Assembly (NCBI GenBank): GCA_050999295.1 | Contig: JBPCPI010000192.1 | Coordinates: 1-17,273, forward strand | Source of the DNA: JACCQS01 sp050999295 | GTDB lineage: Bacteria; Actinomycetota; Actinomycetes; Mycobacteriales; Geodermatophilaceae | Direction of reading: 5' to 3' | DNA: 17,273 bases | Part shown: piece after piece, positions 12,980-17,273 of the stretch | Layout: the number at the start of each line of letters is the position of its first letter | Position numbering within the stretch: the first letter of the stretch is position 1 | Program-made: the position numbers and the translations under genes | Notes under the pieces: model-generated | Told to the model about the DNA's origin: nothing | The model's database searches: none | Seen by the model: the letters and a program-made list of their open reading frames with translations, nothing else

Positions 12980-13594
12980 GTGAGCAGACCGGTGCTCGTC
13001 GGGCTGACGGGGGGGATCGGGTCAGGGAAGACCGCGGTGGCTGATCTGTTGGCCGAGCACGGAGCGCGGGTGATCGATGCCGACATGGTGGCCCGCGAGG
13101 TGGTCTCGGTTGGCTCAGCCGGCCTGCGTCGGGTGGTCGATGAGTTCGGCGCCGACGTGCTCGATGAGGACGGTGCGCTGGACCGGCCGCGCTTGGGAGA
13201 GATCGTTTTCGCCGATTCGCAGGCCCGTCAGCGGCTCAACGCGATCGTGCACCCACTGGTGGCCGTCCGGATCGAAGCGATGCTCGCCGACAACTCACTT
13301 GCCGGTGGTGTGGTGGTCTACGACGTGCCGCTACTGGTCGAAAGTTCGGTTCAGGATCGGCATGAGTTCGACCTCATTCTGGTCGTCGAAGCGCCCGCGC
13401 ACCTGCGCATCGAGCGCTTGCTGCGCGACCGCGGCATGACCGAAGAGCAGGTGCGTGCTCGGATGGCCTCGCAGGCCACCGACGAGCAGCGCCGTGCTGT
13501 CGCCGACGTCGTGATCATGAATTCCGGCAGCCGAACCGAGCTCGAGGCAGCCGTCGATCACGTGTGGCAGGAGCGGATCCGACCGCGGTCCTGA
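12980..13594 (+). CDS. coaE: Dephospho-CoA kinase
   Basis: This 204-residue cytosolic P-loop kinase phosphorylates the ribose 3'-OH of dephospho-CoA, the last step of coenzyme A synthesis. It shows G-L-T-G-G-I-G-S-G-K-T (8-18, P-loop at 11-18), the substrate motif D-A-D-M-V-A-R (33-39), I-V-H-P-L-V (88-93), V-V-Y-D-V-P-L-L-V-E (111-120) and the lid region R-L-L-R-D-R-G-M-T (145-153). Length is that of the single-domain enzyme; the extra C-terminal domain of mycobacterial CoaE is missing. Start GTG 12980 gives the family N-terminus and has no clear Shine-Dalgarno sequence, since the dyad's right arm occupies that space. It is convergent with the tRNA operon, whose last gene ends 33 bases beyond the coaE stop. 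Confidence 0.96.
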   Translation: MSRPVLVGLTGGIGSGKTAVADLLAEHGARVIDADMVAREVVSVGSAGLRRVVDEFGADVLDEDGALDRPRLGEIVFADSQARQRLNAIVHPLVAVRIEAMLADNSLAGGVVVYDVPLLVESSVQDRHEFDLILVVEAPAHLRIERLLRDRGMTEEQVRARMASQATDEQRRAVADVVIMNSGSRTELEAAVDHVWQERIRPRS

Positions 13595-13595
13595 C

Positions 13596-13618
13596 TCCGA
13601 CGTGCGCACGGCATCGGA
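13596..13618. terminator. Weak hairpin between convergent coaE and the tRNA operon
   Basis: TCCGA (13596-13600) and TCGGA (13614-13618) enclose the palindrome CGTGCGCACG. The structure is short and bulged. Its position, 33 bases between two converging units, is its main support as a bidirectional terminator. Confidence 0.25.
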
Positions 13619-13627
13619 CGGTGGTGC

Positions 13628-13702
13628 TGGTGGGCGGTACTGGGATCGAACCAGTGACCTCTTCCGTGTCAGGGAAGCGCGCTACCGCTGCGCCAACCGC
13701 CC
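13628..13702 (-). tRNA. tRNA-Val (anticodon GAC)
   Basis: The cloverleaf reads from 13702 on the minus strand. Acceptor GGGCGGT pairs with ACCGCCC (13632-13638), followed by discriminator A and an encoded CCA (13628-13630). The anticodon loop CTGACAC gives GAC between stems CTTCC and GGAAG. The T-arm GGTTCGATCC is intact. It is the last gene of the Gly-Cys-Val cluster and the only one of the three with an encoded CCA. Confidence 0.96.
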
Positions 13703-13746
13703 TATCGCCAAGATCTGGCTGTGCCGGTGCGAACATACCGACGCCG

Positions 13747-13817
13747 AGGTGGAGACGGGATTTGAACCCGTGTAGACGGCTTTGCAGGCCGTTGCCTCGC
13801 CTCTCGGCCACTCCACC
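13747..13817 (-). tRNA. tRNA-Cys (anticodon GCA)
   Basis: Acceptor GGTGGAG pairs with CTCCACC (13748-13754), and the discriminator is U, as required for tRNA-Cys. The anticodon loop CTGCAAA gives GCA, and the T-arm has GGTTCAAATCC. CCA is not encoded (CGG follows). It is the middle gene of the cluster, 44 bases upstream of tRNA-Val. Confidence 0.96.
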
Positions 13818-13845
13818 GTGCACTGCATTCCGAACAGCTCTGCCG

Positions 13846-13918
13846 AGCGGACGACGGGATTCGAACCCGCGACCCTCACCTTGGCAAGGTGATGCTCTAC
13901 CAACTGAGCCACGTCCGC
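13846..13918 (-). tRNA. tRNA-Gly (anticodon GCC)
   Basis: Acceptor GCGGACG pairs with CGTCCGC (13847-13853); the discriminator is U, as usual for tRNA-Gly. The anticodon loop TTGCCAA gives GCC, and the T-arm has GGTTCGAATCC. CCA is not encoded. It is the first gene of the cluster, close behind a good promoter. Confidence 0.96.
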
Positions 13919-13935
13919 GTATTCGTGCTCCGCGG

Positions 13936-13964
13936 ACTGTACCGACGAGCGGACGAGCACTCAA
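13936..13964 (-). promoter_or_regulatory. Promoter of the Gly-Cys-Val tRNA operon
   Basis: On the minus strand, -35 TTGAGT (13964-13959) and -10 TACAGT (13941-13936) are separated by exactly 17 bases, a near-ideal housekeeping-sigma layout. The start point would lie about 10 bases before tRNA-Gly. The -35 box overlaps the stop codon of the upstream CapA-family gene. Confidence 0.75.
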
Positions 13965-15097
13965 ACGGCGGGGGTGGGGAGCAGGCCGGCGCAGCCACGC
14001 AGGGCCTCGAAGGCAGCGGCCCTCTCCACCGCCCGCGGTCCGATCACCGGCTGGGGGCGGCCGCTGTCGTCGATCACGGCGGGTGTCAGCACCGCGTCGG
14101 CGACCATCCCGTGTGACACGGTGAGCGTGAGGACGCCCGTGTCGTCGCCAAAGGGATCAGAACGCCACCACAAGAAGTTGCCCAGGCCGTAGGAGACGTA
14201 GGCGGTGCTGCCGGACCGGTCGAGGTATCCCGAGCCGAGCAGCAGGTGGGCGTGACTACCCACAATGGCATCAGCGCCGGCCGCAGCCAACTCGGTGGCC
14301 AGGCTGCTCATCTCTGGCGTCGGGCAGGGCTCGCGCTCGATCCCCCAATGCAGGTAGACGACGACCACGTCGCCAGCCGCACTGGCCTGGCTCACCCCCG
14401 CGAGCAGCTGGTCCTGACCAGCTGTGGTGGCGACTCCGGGCTCGGCGTCGGTGGCCGTCCAGCGCTGATAGGTGCGGTCGGGGACTTGGCTGGCGCCGAA
14501 GATGGAGATCCCGACCTCCCGTACCTGGAATCGGTACGGCGCGTATGCGCTTGCCGCGTCGGGTCCGATCCCCACCACCGGGATCGGGCTGGTGGCCACG
14601 GCCGCCAGGGTGTCCTGGAGACCGAGGCGTCCGTAGTCGACGGCATGGTTGTTGGCCAGCGTGGTGATGTCGACGCCGGCGGCCGCCAGCGCGTCCAGGG
14701 CGGCCGGAGGAGCTCGGAAGTGGAACTCCTTGGGCTCCTCGACGCCGCGGTCGGTGATCGCCGTCTCCAGGTTGACCATGGCGATATCGGCTGTGGACAG
14801 GACCGACGAGATGGGCCCGAAGGCCGTCGCCGGATCGGCCAGCAGCCCCTCGGTCCGGCCAGTGAAGTGGACGTCGCCGCCGAAGGCGAGCGTGACTGGA
14901 GGAGGGGGAGGCGGCGACGGTGGCGTCGTGGGCGTCTGAGCCGTGGGTTGCGACGGAGGGCTGGACTGCTGGGCTGTCGGTTCCGGATCGGCCGGCTGGA
15001 CCAGCAACGAGACGACGAAGGTCGTCGCGATCGCGGCAACTCCGGCGATTACGAGGCGATAGCGCCGGGAACCGCGTCGTCTCCGATGCTCGCTCAC
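13961..15097 (-). CDS. CapA-family (PGA_cap) calcineurin-like metallophosphatase, membrane-anchored
   Basis: The 378-residue protein has an Arg-rich cytoplasmic start, one hydrophobic segment (14-33), a Pro/Thr/Ser-rich linker (37-67), then a CapA domain (PF09587 type). Domain motifs are F-G-G-D-V-H-F (72-78), V-N-L-E-T-A-I-T (108-115), L-A-N-N-H-A-V-D-Y-G (147-156), Y-L-H-W-G-I-E (248-254), V-G-S-H-A-H (279-284) and S-Y-G-L-G-N-F (302-308), the metal-binding Asp, Asn and His residues of the fold. CapA proteins take part in poly-gamma-glutamate capsule synthesis, but actinobacterial homologues lacking capB/capC, as here, have no defined role. The anchor and linker place the domain outside the membrane, probably at the cell wall. 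GTG 15097 follows a TAGGGT box at leaderless distance. It is divergent from the sigma factor gene, and its stop overlaps the tRNA promoter. Confidence 0.92.
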   Translation of the reverse strand: MSEHRRRRGSRRYRLVIAGVAAIATTFVVSLLVQPADPEPTAQQSSPPSQPTAQTPTTPPSPPPPPPVTLAFGGDVHFTGRTEGLLADPATAFGPISSVLSTADIAMVNLETAITDRGVEEPKEFHFRAPPAALDALAAAGVDITTLANNHAVDYGRLGLQDTLAAVATSPIPVVGIGPDAASAYAPYRFQVREVGISIFGASQVPDRTYQRWTATDAEPGVATTAGQDQLLAGVSQASAAGDVVVVYLHWGIEREPCPTPEMSSLATELAAAGADAIVGSHAHLLLGSGYLDRSGSTAYVSYGLGNFLWWRSDPFGDDTGVLTLTVSHGMVADAVLTPAVIDDSGRPQPVIGPRAVERAAAFEALRGCAGLLPTPAV

Positions 15098-15104
15098 TGG
15101 TCAC

Positions 15105-15110
15105 ACCCTA
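15105..15110 (-). promoter_or_regulatory. CapA-family gene -10 box, leaderless spacing
   Basis: On the minus strand TAGGGT is followed seven bases later by GTG 15097, with no ribosome binding site in between. This is the arrangement of a leaderless actinobacterial transcript. A -35 box is not obvious. Confidence 0.5.
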
Positions 15111-15187
15111 GGGCGGCGGGCAGCCGGCAAGCGAGGTCGAATCCAGGGAGATGACGCCAACCGAACCGAACTGTGCGGCGCATGCGA

Positions 15188-15218
15188 ATGACACGTGTGA
15201 GGATGAGTGTCATGTGTC
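15188..15218 (+). promoter_or_regulatory. Dyad covering the ribosome binding site and start codon of the sigma factor gene
   Basis: ATGACAC (15188-15194) and GTGTCAT (15207-15213) form a perfect 7-bp inverted repeat with a 12-base spacer. The spacer contains AGGA (15200-15203), the likely Shine-Dalgarno sequence, and the right arm runs into ATG 15212. A second GTGTC at 15214-15218 could pair with the same left arm, and ACACGTGT (15191-15198) is a palindrome. Either translational control or a protein-binding site is possible. Confidence 0.5.
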
Positions 15219-15814
15219 GCACCGGGCTTTCGCCGGCCGACGATGCGGCTTTGCTCGCTCGGCTGTCCTCGGGCGATTCCGACGCGCTCGCCGAGATCTA
15301 CGACCGTTATCACCGTCAGGTGTTCAGCCTGGCGCTGCGCATCCTCGGCGATCGCATCCTGGCTGAGGACACGACCCAGGAAGTGTTCCTGGCACTGTGG
15401 CGCGATCCCACCAAGTTCGACCCCACCAAGGGCGGGTTCGCAAGCTGGCTGCTCTCTCTGGCCCATCACCGCAGTGTCGACGCCGTACGGCGCGAGGAGT
15501 CCCAGCGTCGTCGTCGGGACCGGCTGACCGAACTGGAGCCTCCCGCACTGACGGGTGAGGACCCCTCCGAGCAGGTACTCGAGCGCCTAGTCGGTGCCGA
15601 TGTGCGTACCGCGCTGTCGGAACTGCCGGCCGTCCAGCGGGAAGCCTTGACCCTGGCCTACTTCGGTGGCTACACGCAACGCGAGGTGGCCGCGCTCACC
15701 GGTGCGCCGCTGGGCACGGTCAAGACACGGATGCTGGCGGGCATGCGTCGATTGCGGAACGTCCTGGGCAGCGCGCTCGGCGACCTACCATCGACAGGGG
15801 GTGTCCAGGCGTGA
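15212..15814 (+). CDS. ECF-family RNA polymerase sigma factor, SigK-like
   Basis: This 200-residue protein has the two domains of extracytoplasmic-function sigma factors. Sigma-2 spans about 18-98 with I-Y-D-R-Y (29-33), A-L-R-I-L-G-D (41-47) and A-E-D-T-T-Q-E-V-F-L-A-L-W (51-63), the core-binding and -10 region. Sigma-4 spans about 130-185 with L-P-A-V-Q-R-E-A-L-T-L-A-Y (138-150) and the helix-turn-helix Y-T-Q-R-E-V-A-A-L-T-G-A-P-L-G-T-V-K-T-R (154-173). ATG 15212 has AGGA eight bases upstream; starts further upstream in the frame add Met/Arg-rich residues lying in the dyad. It overlaps the anti-sigma gene by four bases (GTGA), so the two are translated together. The partner type suggests the SigK/SigL-like ECF group. 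Such sigmas often activate their own promoter; CCGAACCGAAC (15161-15171) is a possible element, but no pair of boxes is convincing. Confidence 0.94.
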   Translation: MCRTGLSPADDAALLARLSSGDSDALAEIYDRYHRQVFSLALRILGDRILAEDTTQEVFLALWRDPTKFDPTKGGFASWLLSLAHHRSVDAVRREESQRRRRDRLTELEPPALTGEDPSEQVLERLVGADVRTALSELPAVQREALTLAYFGGYTQREVAALTGAPLGTVKTRMLAGMRRLRNVLGSALGDLPSTGGVQA

Positions 15815-16680
15815 GCGGCCTCGATAGGAACGACCCAGCACACGCCGAATGGGATGAGTTGGCCGTCGGCTGGGCGCTGCGCGCGCTCGAGCCCGACGAC
15901 GAGGACCGTTTCACCGCCCACCTGCGTGGCTGCGAGCGATGCGCGGCGTCCGTGCAGGACAGCGGTCGAGTTCTGGCGGCCCTGGTGGAGCAGCTTCCCC
16001 CCGAGTCCCCGTCGCCGCAGCTTCGTACGCGTCTGCTGGCCGAGATAGCCAAGACCCGCCGCCAGCCCGACGCCGAGCAGACACAACCGTCCGAGTCGGC
16101 GATGCCCGATGCAGCGTTGATCGACTTCGCGGCCGCGCGTGGCCGTACGCTGACCCGGCGGGCCAGGACGACACGGGGAACCCCGTCGAGGTGGACGACG
16201 ATCAGCACGCTGGTCGCCGCCGCCGCCGCCGTCCTGGCGATCGGCGGACTCGGTATCTGGAACCTCAGCCTGCAGAACGATCGGGACAATGCCACGTCGG
16301 TGGCCGTTGAGCGCGGCGAGATCCTGCAGGAGCTGGCGGCGGCCGGTGAGGTCAGCATGACCCCGCTGCGCGACGGCGACGGTCATGCCGTGGCCACTCT
16401 GGTCAGAGGGTCCAGCCAGACGATGGTGATGACCAATGGCCTGCGCGTCAACGACAGCAGCGAACAGATCTATGTCCTGTGGGGCCTCAAAGAGGTCGGT
16501 GAACCGAAGCCACTGGGCACCTTCGACGTGGTGACCGGTGAGCTGGACATGCGCACGGTGGGGTCGACCAACTCCGGGATCGACACCTTCAACGGATACG
16601 CGGTGACCCTCGAGTCCGGTCGCGAAGCACCGGCTGCACCGACGTTGCCCCCGGTGGCCAGCGGCCAGGTCACCCCCTGA
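15811..16680 (+). CDS. RskA-like transmembrane anti-sigma factor
   Basis: This 289-residue protein would hold the neighbouring sigma factor at the membrane. Residues 10-60 are a zinc-type anti-sigma domain with H-L-R-G-C-E-R-C (37-44: H37, C41, C44) after a W-D-E-L-A-V-G-W-A-L helix. A flexible linker (61-128) leads to a single membrane segment (131-150). The extracytoplasmic part (155-289) matches the RskA C-terminal domain (PF10099 type), with M-V-M-T-N-G-L (205-211), Q-I-Y-V-L-W-G-L (219-226) and P-L-G-T-F-D-V (234-240). In mycobacteria RskA is cut by successive proteases, including Rip1, to release SigK; the same route is inferred here. The start GTG overlaps the sigma stop. The usual mycobacterial SigK targets (mpt70/mpt83) are absent nearby. 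Confidence 0.93.
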   Translation: MSGLDRNDPAHAEWDELAVGWALRALEPDDEDRFTAHLRGCERCAASVQDSGRVLAALVEQLPPESPSPQLRTRLLAEIAKTRRQPDAEQTQPSESAMPDAALIDFAAARGRTLTRRARTTRGTPSRWTTISTLVAAAAAVLAIGGLGIWNLSLQNDRDNATSVAVERGEILQELAAAGEVSMTPLRDGDGHAVATLVRGSSQTMVMTNGLRVNDSSEQIYVLWGLKEVGEPKPLGTFDVVTGELDMRTVGSTNSGIDTFNGYAVTLESGREAPAAPTLPPVASGQVTP

Positions 16681-16713
16681 CCTGCTCCGCGGAGTAGGGC
16701 AGAATCCTGGCTC

Positions 16714-17172
16714 ATGACGGCGACCGAGCGCGAGACCTCCGAACAGCGTCGGGCGCGCTATGACGCGGACGAGGAGCACAGCCTCCGCGGACGGATCGCT
16801 GGCACGAAGTGGCGCAAGCGACTGGCGGCCAACGCGCCGGTCAATCATGGCTACCGGATCGGAGTTGGCGTTGTCGGCTTCCTGATCGTGATCGGGGGCG
16901 TGGCCGCGATCCCGCTGCCGGGTCCGGGCTGGTTGGTCGTCATCGGCGGCCTGTTCGTCCTGGCGACGGAGTTCACGTGGGCCGAACGGCTGCTGGAGTT
17001 CACCAAGCGGCACGTGAAGTCGTGGACGGAGTGGGTGACCCACCAACCCGTCTGGGTCCGCGTTCTGATCGCGCTGGCCAGCGCAGCGTTCGTGTACGGG
17101 GTCCTCGTCCTCACCCTGCACCTGACGGGTGTCCCGGACTGGATTCCGGACTGGGTACCGCTGTGGCGCTGA
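16714..17172 (+). CDS. PGPGW-motif small membrane protein (TIGR02611 family)
   Basis: The 152-residue protein starts with a charged cytoplasmic region (1-45), followed by hydrophobic segments at about 47-65 and 72-86, with the signature A-I-P-L-P-G-P-G-W (65-73) between them. An amphipathic, Trp-containing stretch (88-112), a further hydrophobic segment (115-137) and a Trp/Pro-rich end follow. The family is widespread in actinobacteria and its function is unknown. ATG 16714 lies 33 bases after the anti-sigma stop, so it may share that transcript. The palindrome CTCCGCGGAG (16685-16694) in the gap could instead mark a separate promoter or regulator site. No clear ribosome binding site is seen. 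Confidence 0.9.
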   Translation: MTATERETSEQRRARYDADEEHSLRGRIAGTKWRKRLAANAPVNHGYRIGVGVVGFLIVIGGVAAIPLPGPGWLVVIGGLFVLATEFTWAERLLEFTKRHVKSWTEWVTHQPVWVRVLIALASAAFVYGVLVLTLHLTGVPDWIPDWVPLWR

Positions 17173-17183
17173 GCGCCAGCCGA

Positions 17184-17189
17184 TAGGGT
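17184..17189 (+). promoter_or_regulatory. -10 box of the tRNA-Val (CAC) gene
   Basis: TAGGGT ends 11 bases before the mature 5' end of the tRNA, a suitable distance for a short 5' leader. The -35 region would fall in the end of the PGPGW gene and does not match the consensus well. Confidence 0.5.
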
Positions 17190-17200
17190 TGGCCGGTCTC

Positions 17201-17273
17201 GGGCGCTTGGCTCAGCGGTAGAGCGCTTCGTTCACACCGAAGAGGTCACTGGTTCGATCCCAGTAGCGCCCAC
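17201..17273 (+). tRNA. tRNA-Val (anticodon CAC), running to the window edge
   Basis: Acceptor GGGCGCT pairs with AGCGCCC (17265-17271), followed by discriminator A (17272) and one base that would begin CCA. The anticodon loop TTCACAC gives CAC between stems CTTCG and CGAAG. D-arm and T-arm (GGTTCGATCC) are intact. It shares an identical 27-base block (17239-17265) with the tRNA-Val (GAC) gene in this window, in inverse orientation. Confidence 0.95.

Noticed and set aside
13628..17273. Integrated element with tRNA genes as attachment sites
   Set aside because: The shared tRNA sequence is explained by isoacceptor similarity and is inverted rather than direct. No integrase, recombinase or phage gene lies between the two tRNAs.

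Overview
The window is high-GC chromosomal DNA from an actinobacterium (Actinomycetota). Support comes from the gene order polA ... rpsA ... coaE, an actinobacterial-type RpsA (four S1 domains plus an acidic tail), a Pol I with a decayed 3'-5' exonuclease and a Tyr in the O-helix, a SigK/RskA-type sigma/anti-sigma pair, a Gly-Cys-Val tRNA cluster, and GTG starts preceded by TANNNT boxes at leaderless spacing. I cannot name the genus. I see no phage, plasmid, transposase or CRISPR signal.

Left part (1-5069): the 3' end of a branched-chain amino-acid-type substrate-binding protein gene with a very strong terminator hairpin, then a remnant of a peptidase E gene. Convergent to these is a tight four-gene permease/ATPase operon, livH-livM-livG-livF, on the minus strand. 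LivH carries a signal-peptide-like segment and an extracytoplasmic beta-sandwich domain in front of the permease core. The two plus-strand genes look damaged while the four transporter genes look intact.

Middle (5070-9443): a GNAT acetyltransferase, polA, and a convergent SAM-dependent methyltransferase. Housekeeping block (9504-13594): rpsA with a long leader, a decayed lipoprotein gene, a short doubtful ORF, about 240 bp of apparently empty DNA, a xi-class GST-like (glutathionyl-hydroquinone reductase family) gene, and coaE preceded by a 50-bp dyad.

Right part (13595-17273): a tRNA operon on the minus strand (Gly-GCC, Cys-GCA, Val-GAC) with a recognisable promoter overlapping the end of a CapA-family gene. 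Then comes a divergent ECF sigma factor/RskA-like anti-sigma pair, a PGPGW small membrane protein, and a second tRNA-Val (CAC) at the window edge.

The most unusual points are the LivH fusion, three genes (binding protein, peptidase E, lipoprotein) that appear to keep their ends but lack internal or C-terminal sequence, and compact repeats or dyads sitting on translation starts (livH, coaE, sigma factor). Most of the rest is ordinary core genome. No clear new multi-gene system is visible.
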